64,000 nucleotides of DNA from Jiella pacifica (GCF_010500815.1 NZ_JAAAMG010000013.1:1-64000), one strand, 5' to 3'; positions 1 to 9,874 are shown, numbered from the stretch's first letter. Made by a program: numbers and translations. The notes: generated by a model from the sequence alone, not told the origin.

Positions 1-1
1 G

Positions 2-109
2 GCTCTCGCCAATCGCTCGGGGTCGAAAAAGCTCGCTCTCACCGCCGTCGCGCACAAGCTGCTCGTCGTCCTCAATGCCATGCAACGCGACCAAAAGGCG
101 TTCGCATGA
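2..109 (+). CDS. IS110-family transposase, C-terminal fragment (cut by window edge)
   Basis: An open frame enters from the left edge and stops with TGA at 107-109. Its 35 visible residues end in KLLVVLNAMQRDQKAF, which resembles the extreme C-terminus of IS110/IS116/IS902 transposases (a helix with a KLL..LNAM pattern). The catalytic DEDD and serine regions would lie outside the window, so it cannot be judged whether the element is intact. No terminal repeat is evident in the 244 bases that follow, which fits IS110 elements because most lack inverted ends. The family call is by pattern resemblance only. Confidence 0.6.
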   Translation, partial: ALANRSGSKKLALTAVAHKLLVVLNAMQRDQKAFA

Positions 110-353
110 ACACAGTTGCCAGGGGCAGCCGCCGCAACATCGCCCGCTTCCGCCTTCTGCAGCTGAAGCCGCCTTCTTCAGCTAAAGCCAATCGCGCCCG
201 ACGATCTCAAGACTCTCTGGACGGGGCCTGAGAATTACGGTGGGCGTTCGCGTGGTGCCTGCCGATCCACTGCAGCAGCGGCGTGGATGCTCGATCTTCG
301 CCGCCCAAATTGCCTGCGGCAAGAGATGGGTCAATGACAGGCAGCGGGGCTCA

Positions 354-1328
354 TCAGGCGGCCAGAGGATAAAAACACGCCGCGCGATGGCCTTCGCCGC
401 GTTCTTTCGCCTCCAGCGGCGGCATCGCTTCGCGGCAATCGGCCTCCACCCGTGGGCAGCGGGCGGCAAACGGGCAGCCGGGGGGCGGATCGTAAGGGTC
501 CGGCAGTTCGCCCGTATCGCCCGCCAGCCTCTCCCGCTTGCGGTTCGGCACGGGGGCGGAATCGATGAGGAGCTTCGTGTAGGGGTGGAGCGGCGCCCGG
601 AACATCGCGCGGGCCAGCGCCTCTTCGACGACTGCGCCGAAATACATCACCGCAACCCGGGTCGCGACGCTTTCGACCACCGCCAGATCGTGGCTGATGA
701 AGACATAGGTGAGGCCGCGCTCGCGTTTCAGCCGGTCGAGGAGGTTCAGCACCTGCGCCTGCACCGAGACGTCGAGGGCCGAGACCGGCTCGTCGAGGAC
801 GACGACGTCCGGCTCGGCCGCGAGCGCCCTCGCAATGCCGATGCGCTGGGCCTGGCCGCCCGAGAACTCGTGCGGATAGCGTTCCAGGAATTCCGGCCGA
901 AGGTTCACGTCGTCGATCAGCTTTGCCAGCCGCGCCTCGCGTTCGGCCCGGCCGAGGCCAAGGAGATGGCGCATCGGCGCCTCGAGGATCTCGCGGATGG
1001 TCTGGCGCGGATTGAGCGAGGAGACCGGATCCTGGAAGACATATTGCACGCGCCGGGCAAGGGCCTTGGTGCCGGAGGCCGAGAGATCCTCGCCGGAAAG
1101 GCGGATCTCGCCGGACGTCGGTCGGTCGAGGCCGACAAGCATGCGGGCGAGGGTGGACTTGCCACAGCCGGATTCCCCGACGATGCCGAGGGTCTCGCCC
1201 TGGACGAGATCGATCGAAACCCCGCGCACCGCCGTCAGTTGCGGCTTCTTCGTGCCGAAGATCGTCCGGCCGCCGCCAAAGGTTCGAGCGAGCTCGCGGA
1301 TCTCGATCAGGGGCGCGGCCGCGCTCAT
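354..1328 (-). CDS. Peptide/nickel-class ABC importer, second ATP-binding subunit (DppF/OppF-like)
   Basis: A 324-residue cytoplasmic ATPase that should pair with the ATPase half of the fused gene upstream to drive uptake of peptides or a related solute. Visible motifs are Walker A GESGCGKS at about 51-58, a Q-loop glutamine near 99, signature FSGGQ at 155-159, and Walker B VVVLDE at 175-180. An oligopeptide-transporter C-terminal extension carries the HPYT and CPFAARCP cysteine patterns. It is the last gene of a minus-strand operon. Its ATG overlaps the upstream stop as ATGA (1325-1328), implying coupled translation. Substrate cannot be told from an ATPase; peptides are the family default, but nickel, opines or glycosides are also possible. 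Confidence 0.93.
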   Translation of the reverse strand: MSAAAPLIEIRELARTFGGGRTIFGTKKPQLTAVRGVSIDLVQGETLGIVGESGCGKSTLARMLVGLDRPTSGEIRLSGEDLSASGTKALARRVQYVFQDPVSSLNPRQTIREILEAPMRHLLGLGRAEREARLAKLIDDVNLRPEFLERYPHEFSGGQAQRIGIARALAAEPDVVVLDEPVSALDVSVQAQVLNLLDRLKRERGLTYVFISHDLAVVESVATRVAVMYFGAVVEEALARAMFRAPLHPYTKLLIDSAPVPNRKRERLAGDTGELPDPYDPPPGCPFAARCPRVEADCREAMPPLEAKERGEGHRAACFYPLAA

Positions 1329-3439
1329 GGCGATGTCCCCTGTGCGTGAGCGCCCGGGTAGCGGGGCTCGGGACGGTGTGGCTTCCCGCCCTGGGACCCC
1401 TTTGACGTCGCACCGCCCGACAACGCCTCGCCGGGAGACAGCGGATGCAGGCAGCGGGCCTGAAGGCTGCCGCGCTTGTCTTCCAGCGGGATCTCCCCCG
1501 TCCGGCAGTCAGCCTCCACCCGCGGGCAGCGGTCGGCGAAGGCGCAGCCGGGCGGCAGGCGGTTGACCGCCGGCGGCCGGCCCGGCACGGCGTCGAGGCG
1601 GCGCTCCGGCTCACCCATGACGGGCACGCAGTCGATCAGCATCCGCGTGTAGGGATGCGCCGGCTGGGTGAGGATCTCCTCGGTCCGGCCGGTCTCGACG
1701 ATCCGGCCGGCATACATCACCGCCACCCGGTCGGCGATCTCCGAGACCACGCCGAAATCATGGGTGATGAACAGGACGGCGGTGTTCCGTTCGCGCCTGA
1801 GCTCGTCGAGGAGCCGCAGCACCTCGGCCTGAACGGTCACGTCGAGGGCCGTCGTCGGCTCGTCGGCGATGATCAGCTCGGGATCGTTGGCGAGCGCCAT
1901 GGCGATCGAAACGCGCTGGCGCAGCCCGCCTGAGAGTTCGTGCGGCAGCGCCTTCATCCGCTGGGCGGCGTTGGGAATGCGGACGAGATCGAGGAGCTCG
2001 CGCGCCTTGGTCTCGGCATCACGTCGCGAGAGCGGCTGGTGGGCGCGGATCGCCTCGACGATCTGGTCGCCGACGCAAAACAGCGGATGCAGCGTCGCCA
2101 GCGGGTCCTGGAAGACATGGGAGACGGCGCCGCCGCGCAACTGCCGTATGCGCCTGTCCGAGGCCTCGGCGAGGTCCTCGCCCTTGAAGCCGATGCGCCC
2201 GCCGGCGATGACGCCGGGCGGCGAGGGGACGAGGCCCATGATGCTCATTGCCGTCACCGACTTGCCGGAACCCGATTCCCCGACGAGGCCGAGGCATTCG
2301 CCGGGCCGGATGACGAGATCGACGCCGCCGGTGGCGTGGTAGATCTCGGAGCCCATGTGGAAATCAGTGCGCAGGTCGCGGACGGCGAGGATTGGGGCTT
2401 CGTCTCGATGGTCCTCATTGTTCCATCCGGCACGGTCGGCGCCGGGGTGGCCGCCGCCGGATGTATCGGCAGGAATAGGCTCTTCCTGCGGTCGCCTGCG
2501 ATCCTTCGCCATTCTCGTCCTGAATGACGGCCGCGCCAGCGCCCCCGACCGCAGCCGCGGATCCAGCGCGTCCCTGATGCCGTCGCCGATCAGGTTGATG
2601 CTCACGACGATGAGAAAGATCATCAGGCCGGGCACCAGCGAGATCGTCGGCGCGGTGAACATCACCTTGCGGCCATCGCCGAGCATCGAGCCGAGATCGG
2701 CCTGGGGCGGCTGGGCGCCGAGGCCGAGGAAGGAGAGGCCGGCGGTCTCGAGGATCATCCAGCCGACGGTGGTCGAGAGCGTGATGACGATGGTCGGCAG
2801 GACGTTGGGCATGATGTCGGACCAGAGAATCCGCAGCGGGCCCTTGCCGGAGAGCCGCGCGGCATCGACGAATTCGCGGCGGGCGAGGCCGACGGTGATG
2901 CCGCGGATGTTGCGGGCGAAGAACGGCACGTTGACGATGGCGATCGCATAGAGCGCGTTGATCAGCCCCGGCCCGAGGATCGCCACGATGGCGAGCGCCA
3001 GGAGGATGTAGGGAAAGGCCATCATCAGATCGATCAGCCGCATCAAGACCTGGTCGGCCCGCCCGCCCGCATAGCCCGCGACGAGGCCGATGGCCGAGCC
3101 GAAGAAGGCGGCGATCAGCGAGGCGGAAAAGCCGACGAGAAGCGACACGCGGGTGCCCCAGATCAGCCGCGAGAGCATGTCGCGGCCCAGCGCATCGGTG
3201 CCGAGGAGATGGCCGGCGGAGAAGAGCGGCGCGAGGCGGTTGGCGGGGTCGGTGGCGTCGGGGTCGGCGAGCGGCAGGATCGGCGCGGCGAGCGCGGCAA
3301 GGACGACGACGGCGAGGATGCCGAGGCCGACCGCCGCAAGCCGGTTGTTGAGGATGAGCGCGAGGGTCGAGGGCCGCTCGCGGCGTTGCCGCTGCTGCGA
3401 GGGCGCGGCGCTCTGGGTCGCTGCTGCCGCACCGGTCAT
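1325..3439 (-). CDS. Fused DppC-type permease and DppD-type ATPase of peptide/nickel-class ABC importer
   Basis: One uninterrupted 704-residue frame holds two subunits that are usually separate. Residues 1 to about 297 are a DppC-like permease with an N-terminal extension, several hydrophobic helices, and the cytoplasmic coupling loop around [14 protein letters not shown] (188-201). A linker of about 50 polar residues follows, with an internal Met at 310. Residues from about 349 onward are an ATPase with Walker A GESGSGKS (387-394), signature LSGGLRQR, Walker [13 protein letters not shown], and the oligopeptide C-terminal domain. The start at 3439 overlaps the upstream permease stop (ATGA), and the end overlaps the next gene (ATGA). 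Permease-ATPase fusions of this kind are known in the family. Internal initiation at Met310 could release a free ATPase, but no strong ribosome site was seen there. Confidence 0.9.
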   Translation of the reverse strand: MTGAAAATQSAAPSQQRQRRERPSTLALILNNRLAAVGLGILAVVVLAALAAPILPLADPDATDPANRLAPLFSAGHLLGTDALGRDMLSRLIWGTRVSLLVGFSASLIAAFFGSAIGLVAGYAGGRADQVLMRLIDLMMAFPYILLALAIVAILGPGLINALYAIAIVNVPFFARNIRGITVGLARREFVDAARLSGKGPLRILWSDIMPNVLPTIVITLSTTVGWMILETAGLSFLGLGAQPPQADLGSMLGDGRKVMFTAPTISLVPGLMIFLIVVSINLIGDGIRDALDPRLRSGALARPSFRTRMAKDRRRPQEEPIPADTSGGGHPGADRAGWNNEDHRDEAPILAVRDLRTDFHMGSEIYHATGGVDLVIRPGECLGLVGESGSGKSVTAMSIMGLVPSPPGVIAGGRIGFKGEDLAEASDRRIRQLRGGAVSHVFQDPLATLHPLFCVGDQIVEAIRAHQPLSRRDAETKARELLDLVRIPNAAQRMKALPHELSGGLRQRVSIAMALANDPELIIADEPTTALDVTVQAEVLRLLDELRRERNTAVLFITHDFGVVSEIADRVAVMYAGRIVETGRTEEILTQPAHPYTRMLIDCVPVMGEPERRLDAVPGRPPAVNRLPPGCAFADRCPRVEADCRTGEIPLEDKRGSLQARCLHPLSPGEALSGGATSKGSQGGKPHRPEPRYPGAHAQGTSP

Positions 3440-4380
3440 TTCAGCCTCGGATCGAGCAGGGTCTGACAGACGTCGGCCAGAAGGTTGAACAGGACGTAGG
3501 AGGCCGCGACCACGAGGACGCCGCCCTGGACGAGCAGGATGTCGCGCTGGGAGATGGCGTCGACCAGCATCGCGCCGATGCCCGGCCACTGGAACACCGT
3601 CTCCACATAGACCGCGCCGCCGAGGACGAAGCCGGCCTGGATGCCGATGACCGGGATCACCGAGACCAGCGCCGCCATGAAGGCGTGGCGGTAGATCACC
3701 CGGCGCTCGGTGAGGCCCTTCGCCCTTGCGGTGCGGATGTAGTCCTGGCGCAGCACCTCCAGCATCGCCGTGCGGGTGAGCCGCGCGATGACGCCGGTGG
3801 CGACGAGGGCCAGCGTGATCGCCGGCAGCACGAGATGGTGCAGAATGTCGAGCGGCCCGCCGCCGCCATAGATCGCCACCATGCCGCTGGCCGGAAAGAG
3901 CCTGATCTTCACAGCGAAGAACAGGATGAGCAGCAGCCCCAGCCAGAAGGACGGAACCGAGATGCCGATCAGGACGACGAGGGTGATCGCCTTGTCGGCA
4001 AGGCCGAACTGGCGCACCGCCGAGACAATGCCGGCGAGAAGCCCGAAGAGGGTGGCGAGCAGCAGCGAGGCGCCGGCGAGCAGCAGAGTCGCCGAGAAGC
4101 GCTCCAGGACGATGTCGATGATCGGCCGGTTGAGGGCGTAGGAGCGGCCGAAATCGCCGGTGACGACGCCGGACATCCAAGCGAGATATTGCTGCGGCAG
4201 GCTCTTGTCCAAACCGAGCGCGGCGTTGAGCCGCGCGACGTTTTCCGGCGTGGCGTAGGAGCCGAGGATGGCGGTGGCCGGGTCTCCGGGGATGAGGGCG
4301 ATCATCCCGAAGACGACAACGGAGAGGCCGAACAGGACGGGGATGGCGGCGAGAAGGCGCTTGGCGATGGTGGCGGTCAT
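3436..4380 (-). CDS. Peptide/nickel-class ABC importer, first permease subunit (DppB-like)
   Basis: A 314-residue inner-membrane permease of the DppB/OppB type. The N-terminus MTATIAKRLLAAIPVLFGLSV is the conserved first helix, followed by the periplasmic loop with IPGDP. A second hydrophobic block (LLLAGASLLLATLFGLLAG) and the coupling loop RTARAKGLTERRVIYRHAF are also clear. It should form the membrane channel with the permease half of the fused gene. It is translationally coupled downstream (ATGA at 3436-3439). It is separated from the binding-protein gene by a 199-base gap holding a long inverted repeat, which suggests its expression is set below that of the binding protein. Confidence 0.93.
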   Translation of the reverse strand: MTATIAKRLLAAIPVLFGLSVVVFGMIALIPGDPATAILGSYATPENVARLNAALGLDKSLPQQYLAWMSGVVTGDFGRSYALNRPIIDIVLERFSATLLLAGASLLLATLFGLLAGIVSAVRQFGLADKAITLVVLIGISVPSFWLGLLLILFFAVKIRLFPASGMVAIYGGGGPLDILHHLVLPAITLALVATGVIARLTRTAMLEVLRQDYIRTARAKGLTERRVIYRHAFMAALVSVIPVIGIQAGFVLGGAVYVETVFQWPGIGAMLVDAISQRDILLVQGGVLVVAASYVLFNLLADVCQTLLDPRLK

Positions 4381-4420
4381 GGGTGGGAATGTTTGGAGCG
4401 AGGCTCGGGGCGATGAAGTA

Positions 4421-4541
4421 GCCCCTCATCCTGAGCGTGTCGAAGGGCGAAGGGCGCTCGGCGCAACCTGTCCCCTTCACCCTCGTGGTTCGCCCTTCGA
4501 CAATGGCTCAGGAGGCTCACCATGAGGGTGAAGGGGACAGG
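4421..4541. repeat. Nested inverted repeat between binding-protein and permease genes; copy A of a dispersed repeat
   Basis: The gap holds two nested inverted repeats. The outer arms TCGAAGGGCGAA (4440-4451) and TTCGCCCTTCGA (4489-4500) are exact, and CCTGAG near 4430 pairs with CTCAGG near 4507. The inner arms CCTGTCCCCTTCACCCTC (about 4468-4485) and GAGGGTGAAGGGGACAGG (about 4524-4541) are also complementary. The left part, from gcccctcatcctgag to tcgaagggcgaagggcgct, recurs in modified form at 57671-57729, in another ABC operon. It behaves like a REP-type palindrome. An mRNA-stabilising or attenuating role is inferred. Confidence 0.75.
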
Positions 4542-4579
4542 TCGCGCCTTTGCATCGAGCGCGTTGAAGCCCATCATCC

Positions 4580-6136
4580 TCACCCTTTCGTCACGTCCTT
4601 CAAGACCAGCAGAAACGACGGCTCCAGCTCAAATCCCTGCACGCCTGCCGTCGAGACCGCGTTCTGCTTCCAGTTGGCGACGAAGGCCCAAGGCGCGTCG
4701 TCATGGACGATCTGCTGCACCTGCCCATAGAGTTCGCCGCGCTTCTTCTGGTCGGTCGTCCTTCGGGCCTCGTCCAGCAGCTTGTCCACCTCGGGGTTGG
4801 AATAATAGCCCGAATTGAAGCCGCCCTTATCAGGCATCGCTTCGGTGCGCAGCGCGAGGAAGGGCAGGGTGTCCGGGTCGTTGGTCATCCAGGCCATCTC
4901 GGCCATGTCGGCCTTGCCCTGAAGGCCCGGATTGACGTTGGCGAGATAGGTGTTCCACTCGTAGGTCTGGATGCGTGCGTCGAGCCCGACCTTCTTCAGG
5001 TCCGCCTGGATCGCGGTTGCCATCGCCACCGGGTCGAGCATGCCCGAGCCGCCCTCCGGGACGTAGAAGGTCAGCGTCTTGCCCTCGGCGCCGGCGGCGC
5101 GGATCAGTTCCTTGGCCTTCTCCGGATCGTAGGGGTAAGGCTCCACAGAGCCGTCATTGGCCCATTCGAAGGCGGCGGGGATCGGACCGTCCGCGATGGT
5201 GGCGGTGCCCTGCAGGACGTCCTCGGTCAGCGCTTTCTTGTCGATGGCGTAGTTCACCGCCTGGCGCACGCGCTTGTCGGAGAAGGGGCCTTCCTTGGTG
5301 TTGAGGATCAGAAACCACAGATGCGGACCGGCCTCCTCGTAAACCTTGTAGTTTGCATCGTCCCGGAACTGCCCGAGCCCGTCCGGCGGCACCTCGACCA
5401 TCAGGTCGATGCCGCCCGACAGCATCTCGGCGACGCGGGTGTTGGCGTCGGCGATCGGCCGGAACACCACGGCTTCGATCTGAGGAGCGCCGTCCCAATA
5501 GTCGTCGTTGCGGGAGACGACGACCTTCGAATTCGGGTCCCAGCCCTCGAACTTGAACGCCCCGGTACCGACCGGATGGCGACCGAAGTCCTGGCCGTAT
5601 TCCTTCACCGCCGCCGGTGAGACGATCAGCCCGGTCGGGTAGGCGAGGTTGGAAAGGAAGGGCGCGAACGGCTCCTTCAGCTTGAAGACGACGGTCTGGG
5701 CATCCTTGGCGGTCACCTCGTCGACCTGCGAGAAGAAGAAGGCGAGGGGAAAGGGTCCAGTGTCGTGAAACGGGTGGTCGTCCTTCAGCATCCGGTCGAA
5801 GGTGAACTTCACCGCCTCGGCGTCGAAGGGCGTGTCGTCCTGGAAGGTCACGTCGTCGCGCAGGTGAAAGGTGTAGGTCGTGCCGTCGTCGGAGATGTCC
5901 CAGCTTTTCGCCAGGGCCGGCTCGACCTCGAGCGTTCCCTGCTTGAAGCGCACCAGCCCGTCATAGACGTTCATCAGGATGCGAAAGTCGTTGGTCGCGG
6001 TCACCGCCTGCGGGTCGAGCGACTTCGGCTCGGCGATCTGGCCGACGATCAGGACGTTCGGCGGCGTCTGCGCGAGGGCTGGAAGCGCCAGAGCCATGGC
6101 GCATAGGGCGAACGCGGCGGCGACGAGGTTTCGCAT
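4580..6136 (-). CDS. Periplasmic solute-binding protein, family 5 (peptide/nickel ABC importer)
   Basis: A 518-residue extracytoplasmic binding protein that should deliver solute to the importer encoded downstream. The start at 6136 is chosen over an upstream in-frame Met because AAGGAG sits just ahead of it and the product then begins with a signal peptide (MRNLVAAAFALCAMALALPALAQ). The mature protein has the family-5 pattern: NVLIVGQIAEPKSLDPQ at the N-terminus, then YDGLVRFKQGTLEVEPALAKSW, then the long two-lobed body. It is the first gene of the operon. Family-5 proteins bind peptides, nickel-chelates, heme or glycosides, and the ligand cannot be read from sequence here. Confidence 0.92.
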   Translation of the reverse strand: MRNLVAAAFALCAMALALPALAQTPPNVLIVGQIAEPKSLDPQAVTATNDFRILMNVYDGLVRFKQGTLEVEPALAKSWDISDDGTTYTFHLRDDVTFQDDTPFDAEAVKFTFDRMLKDDHPFHDTGPFPLAFFFSQVDEVTAKDAQTVVFKLKEPFAPFLSNLAYPTGLIVSPAAVKEYGQDFGRHPVGTGAFKFEGWDPNSKVVVSRNDDYWDGAPQIEAVVFRPIADANTRVAEMLSGGIDLMVEVPPDGLGQFRDDANYKVYEEAGPHLWFLILNTKEGPFSDKRVRQAVNYAIDKKALTEDVLQGTATIADGPIPAAFEWANDGSVEPYPYDPEKAKELIRAAGAEGKTLTFYVPEGGSGMLDPVAMATAIQADLKKVGLDARIQTYEWNTYLANVNPGLQGKADMAEMAWMTNDPDTLPFLALRTEAMPDKGGFNSGYYSNPEVDKLLDEARRTTDQKKRGELYGQVQQIVHDDAPWAFVANWKQNAVSTAGVQGFELEPSFLLVLKDVTKG

Positions 6137-6233
6137 CGGGGCTCCTTTCCGTGGCGATTGTTTCAAAACTAGGAGATGCCGGCGGATGGCAAGGAAATGG
6201 TCTCATTTCGCGGCACGCGTCGGGCCGTAAAGC

Positions 6234-6259
6234 AAAAGGCCGCCCGGGGATGGGCGGCC
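6234..6259 (-). terminator. Rho-independent terminator of pepF
   Basis: GGCCGCCC (6238-6245) and GGGCGGCC (6252-6259) form an 8-bp perfect stem with a 6-base loop. On the minus strand the stem is followed by TTTT. It lies 37 bases past the pepF stop. Confidence 0.85.
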
Positions 6260-6295
6260 TTTCGAGGAGGCTTGTCGGTACCGTCCGGGCCGGGT

Positions 6296-8122
6296 TCAGC
6301 CCATCGCTTCCAGTTCGTCGATGAAGCCGGAAATCATGCCGAGACCCTTCGACCAGAAGGCCGGATCGGACGCGTCGAGGCCGAAGGGTGCGAGCAGTTC
6401 CGAATGATGCTTGGTACCGCCGGCCTTGAGCATCTGGAAATACTTCTCCTGAAAGCCCGTCTCCGAATTGCGGTAGACCGCATAGAGCGAGTTCACCAGG
6501 CAGTCGCCGAAGGCATAGGCATAGACGTAGAACGGCGAATGGATGAAGTGCGGCACGTAGGTCCAATAGGTGTCGTAGCCGTCGCCGAGGCGGATCGCTG
6601 GCCCCAGGCTCTTGCCCTGGACGTCCAGCCAGATCTCGCCGATCCGTTCCGAGGTGAGTTCGCCCTGGCGCCGCTCGGTGTGGAGCCTCCGCTCGAACTG
6701 GTAGAAGGCGATCTGCCGGACCACCGTGTTGATCATGTCCTCGACCTTGGAGGCGAGCAGCGTCTTGCGCTCGGCGTCGGTCTTGGCCTGATCGAGGAGC
6801 GAGCGGAAGGTCAGCATCTCCCCGAACACCGAGGCGGTCTCGGCGAGCGTCAGCGGCGTCGGCGCCATCAGTGCCCCCTGCCGTCCGGCGAGCACCTGAT
6901 GGACGCCGTGGCCGAGCTCGTGGGCGAGCGTCATCACGTCCCGCGGCTTGCCCATGTAGTTGAGCAGAACGTAGGGATGGACGCTCGGCACCGTCGGATG
7001 GGCGAAGGCGCCCGGCGCCTTGCCGGGACGGATCGCCGCGTCGATCCAGGAATTGTCGAAGAAGCGTTCGGCGATGTCGGCCATTTCCGGCGAGAATCCC
7101 GAATAGGCCGACAGCACCGTCGAGCGGGCCTCGTCCCAGGGAATGTCCCGGCGCCTGGCGTCCGGCAGGGGGGCGTTGCGGTCCCAGTATTCGAGCTGAT
7201 CGACGCCGAGCCACTTCGCCTTCATCGCGTAATAGCGGTGGGAGATGCGCGGATAGGCCTCCGAGACGGCCTCAGTCAATGCGTCGACGACCTCGCGCTC
7301 GACCCGGTTGGCGAGGTGGCGACTGTCGGCGACGTCGGAAAAGCCGCGCCAGCGGTCGGAGATCTCCTTGTCCTTGGCGAGCGTGTTGGTGATCAGCGTG
7401 AAGACACGCAGGTTCTCCGAGAAGACGTTGGCGAGCGCATTGGCGGCCTTGCGGCGCTTTTCCGGTTCGGGATCCTGGAGCATGTTGAGGGCGGCCTCGA
7501 TGGCCATGTCCTCGCCGTCGACGGTGAAACGCAGCGAGGTCAGCGTCTCGTCGAACAGCCGGTTCCACGCGCCGGCGCCGGTCACCGCCTTGTCGTGGAA
7601 GAGCTCCTCGACGCGGTCCTCCAGCTGATACGGCTTGTCCTGTCTCAGATCGACGATCCACGGCCGGTAGTGGGCGAGCGCCGGATCGCGGTCCATCGCG
7701 GCGTCCATGACGCCGTCCTCGACGCGGTTGAGCTCCAGCGCGAAGAACAGGAGCTTGGAGAAGATGTCGGTGACGTTCGACTGGGTGTCGCCATAGAATT
7801 TCGCCCGGGCGGGATCGGACGTGTCGCCGGAATAGATGAGACCGGCATAGGAGATGATCCGGCCTAGCAGCTCCTCGAGCTCTTCGTAGTCCTTGATCGC
7901 CTCGGCAAGACCACCCTCGGGCGCCGCTGCCGCCGCGGCCAGCTTGCCACGCCAGCGCTCCTGGAAGCTTCCGGCCCTGTTTCGCGCCGTTTCGAGATCG
8001 GCGGAGAGCTCCGGGCTGTCCATGGCCGGATAGAGATCGGCGAGGTTCCACTCGGGCAGCGTGCCGGCCTCGGCTGCGGCTGCCTCCACCGCGGAACGGG
8101 CCGGCGTGATCGACTTGGTCAT
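6296..8122 (-). CDS. pepF: M3-family oligoendopeptidase F
   Basis: A 608-residue zinc metallopeptidase expected to cleave short peptides in the cytoplasm. The catalytic HELGH motif is at residues 401-405. The surrounding sequence (VMTLAHELGHGVHQVLAG, then a downstream glutamate helix ETASVFGEMLTFRSLLD) is typical of the PepF clade, and the length is near the usual 600. The start at 8122 is preferred to an in-frame GTG 29 codons upstream because AAAGAG precedes it at normal spacing. A strong terminator follows, so it is a single-gene unit, although it stands next to a possible peptide importer that could supply substrates. Confidence 0.93.
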   Translation of the reverse strand: MTKSITPARSAVEAAAAEAGTLPEWNLADLYPAMDSPELSADLETARNRAGSFQERWRGKLAAAAAAPEGGLAEAIKDYEELEELLGRIISYAGLIYSGDTSDPARAKFYGDTQSNVTDIFSKLLFFALELNRVEDGVMDAAMDRDPALAHYRPWIVDLRQDKPYQLEDRVEELFHDKAVTGAGAWNRLFDETLTSLRFTVDGEDMAIEAALNMLQDPEPEKRRKAANALANVFSENLRVFTLITNTLAKDKEISDRWRGFSDVADSRHLANRVEREVVDALTEAVSEAYPRISHRYYAMKAKWLGVDQLEYWDRNAPLPDARRRDIPWDEARSTVLSAYSGFSPEMADIAERFFDNSWIDAAIRPGKAPGAFAHPTVPSVHPYVLLNYMGKPRDVMTLAHELGHGVHQVLAGRQGALMAPTPLTLAETASVFGEMLTFRSLLDQAKTDAERKTLLASKVEDMINTVVRQIAFYQFERRLHTERRQGELTSERIGEIWLDVQGKSLGPAIRLGDGYDTYWTYVPHFIHSPFYVYAYAFGDCLVNSLYAVYRNSETGFQEKYFQMLKAGGTKHHSELLAPFGLDASDPAFWSKGLGMISGFIDELEAMG

Positions 8123-8348
8123 GAAATGCTCTTTGGGTTCGTTACGGCCGATTGAATCCTGAATTACCGGTTCGCAAGGGTTTGGCCAAGCCCGGATGCG
8201 CCTTTGCACGGCATATCGTGATCGTGCCCGACTGGTTCAAATTCGACTGAAATTACAGACAGATCATTGTCCGTGCTCGTTCAGTCGGACTTTAGGCGAC
8301 CGTGCCAAAGTGGGGCATTCTCGCACCAAGACGAGACCGGAGGCGTCA

Positions 8349-9857
8349 ATGACCGAGATCGTCCTAATCGTCGACGACGATCCTATACAGCGTCGTCTGC
8401 TCGACGCGCACGTGGCCCGCATGGGGCTGAGGCCGCTGCATTGCGACGGCGGGCGTGCTGCGCTGGACGCGCTCGGCGGGCGCAACGGCGGCCAGATCGC
8501 CGCCGTCGTGCTCGACCTGATGATGCCCGACAAGAGCGGCATGGAGGTGATGGCCGAGATGCGCCGCAACCGCTTCGACGTGCCGATCGTCGTCCAGACG
8601 GCGAAGGGCTCGATCGACACCGTCGTCGAGGCGATGCGCGCCGGCGCCTTCGATTTCGTGGTCAAGCCGGTGTCGCCGGAGCGATTTCGCGAGACGCTCG
8701 CCAACGCCGTGAAAATGCACACGGCGGCGCGGCCGAAGCGCGGCCCGTCGACGCTGTCTCCCGAAGGTGCCTCCGAGGTGATGCGGCCGGTGCTTCTCAC
8801 CGCCGCCAAGGCCGCCCGTTCGACGATCCCGATGCTTCTCGAAGGTGAGACCGGCGTCGGCAAGGAATGGCTCGCACGCGCCATCCGAGGATCGAGCGAC
8901 CGATCGTCGAAGCCGTTCGTTGCGGTCAATTGCGGTGCCCTGCCGGCCGATCTCGTCGAAAGCATCTTGTTCGGCCATGCCAAGGGCGCCTTTACCGACG
9001 CGACCGCCGAGCATCGCGGCAAGTTCGCCGAGGCCGACGGGGGAACGTTGTTTCTCGACGAAATCAGCGAGCTCGCGCCCCTGGCGCAGGTGAAGCTGTT
9101 GCGGGTGCTGCAGGAGGGCGAGATCGATCCGATCGGCGCCAAGACCTCGGCGCGGGTCGACGTCAGGGTCATATCGGCGACGAACCGCAGCCTCGCCGAG
9201 GCCGTCGAGGCGGGCCGGTTCCGGGAAGACCTCTATTATCGGCTGAATGCCGTCGAAATCACCATGCCGCCGCTGCGTGAGCGCCGTTCGGAAATCGAGG
9301 GGCTCGTCGAGCGGTTCCTCGCGCGGCTGGCCACCATCGAGAAACGCGCAGGCGCGATGGCCATCGACGCCGAGGCGCTGGCGCTTCTCGAAGCCTACGA
9401 CTGGCCGGGCAACATCCGCCAGCTGGAGAACAGCCTGCACCGGGCGGTGGTCCTGTCCGAACGGGACGTCCTCGGCGTCGCCGACTTCCGCCAGATCGAG
9501 GCGTTGATGGCGGCAGGTTCCGCAGGCAGTCCGGCGGCGGCGAAAGCCAACGGGGCCGATGTCGGCCGGAGCTTCCACAGGCCAGCCCCGCAACGCGCCA
9601 CGTCGTTCGACGCGGTGGCGGCGAGCCGTGACGATATTCCGCCGCAGCTCCGGCGGGAGTTGCCGTTTTCGCCCGAATTCCCGTTGCGCGACGGCGAAGG
9701 ACAGGTCCGGCGGCTGGTCGACGTCGAGGCGGATCTCATCCGCCTGGCGGTCGCTCAATATGACGGCCGGATGAGCGAGATCGCCCGCCGTCTCGGCATC
9801 GGCCGCTCGACGCTCTATCGAAAGATGCGCGAATACAAGATCGAGGACCGGGGCTGA
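8349..9857 (+). CDS. NtrC-family sigma54-type response regulator with variant GAFTDA loop
   Basis: A 502-residue regulator. The receiver domain (about 1-120) has acidic pocket DDD near 9-11, phospho-acceptor D56, T84 and K106. An AAA+ domain carries Walker A GETGVGKE (166-173), Walker B TLFLDE (233-238) and sensor arginines. A C-terminal Fis-type helix-turn-helix contains MSEIARRLGIGRSTLYRKM. The loop that normally reads GAFTGA and touches sigma54 reads GAFTDA (213-218), a G-to-D change. The start at 8349 follows GGAGG; upstream in-frame codons lack a ribosome site. No histidine kinase gene is adjacent, so it is an orphan, and its targets are unknown. Confidence 0.9.
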   Translation: MTEIVLIVDDDPIQRRLLDAHVARMGLRPLHCDGGRAALDALGGRNGGQIAAVVLDLMMPDKSGMEVMAEMRRNRFDVPIVVQTAKGSIDTVVEAMRAGAFDFVVKPVSPERFRETLANAVKMHTAARPKRGPSTLSPEGASEVMRPVLLTAAKAARSTIPMLLEGETGVGKEWLARAIRGSSDRSSKPFVAVNCGALPADLVESILFGHAKGAFTDATAEHRGKFAEADGGTLFLDEISELAPLAQVKLLRVLQEGEIDPIGAKTSARVDVRVISATNRSLAEAVEAGRFREDLYYRLNAVEITMPPLRERRSEIEGLVERFLARLATIEKRAGAMAIDAEALALLEAYDWPGNIRQLENSLHRAVVLSERDVLGVADFRQIEALMAAGSAGSPAAAKANGADVGRSFHRPAPQRATSFDAVAASRDDIPPQLRRELPFSPEFPLRDGEGQVRRLVDVEADLIRLAVAQYDGRMSEIARRLGIGRSTLYRKMREYKIEDRG

Positions 9858-9874
9858 AGGGCCTCAGCGGGCGT

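Noticed and set aside
3440-4480. In-frame extension of the fused importer gene back to 4480
   Set aside because: It lies antiparallel in content to real DppB coding in another frame, has Arg/Pro-rich composition, and the ATGA junction at 3436-3439 gives a natural start.
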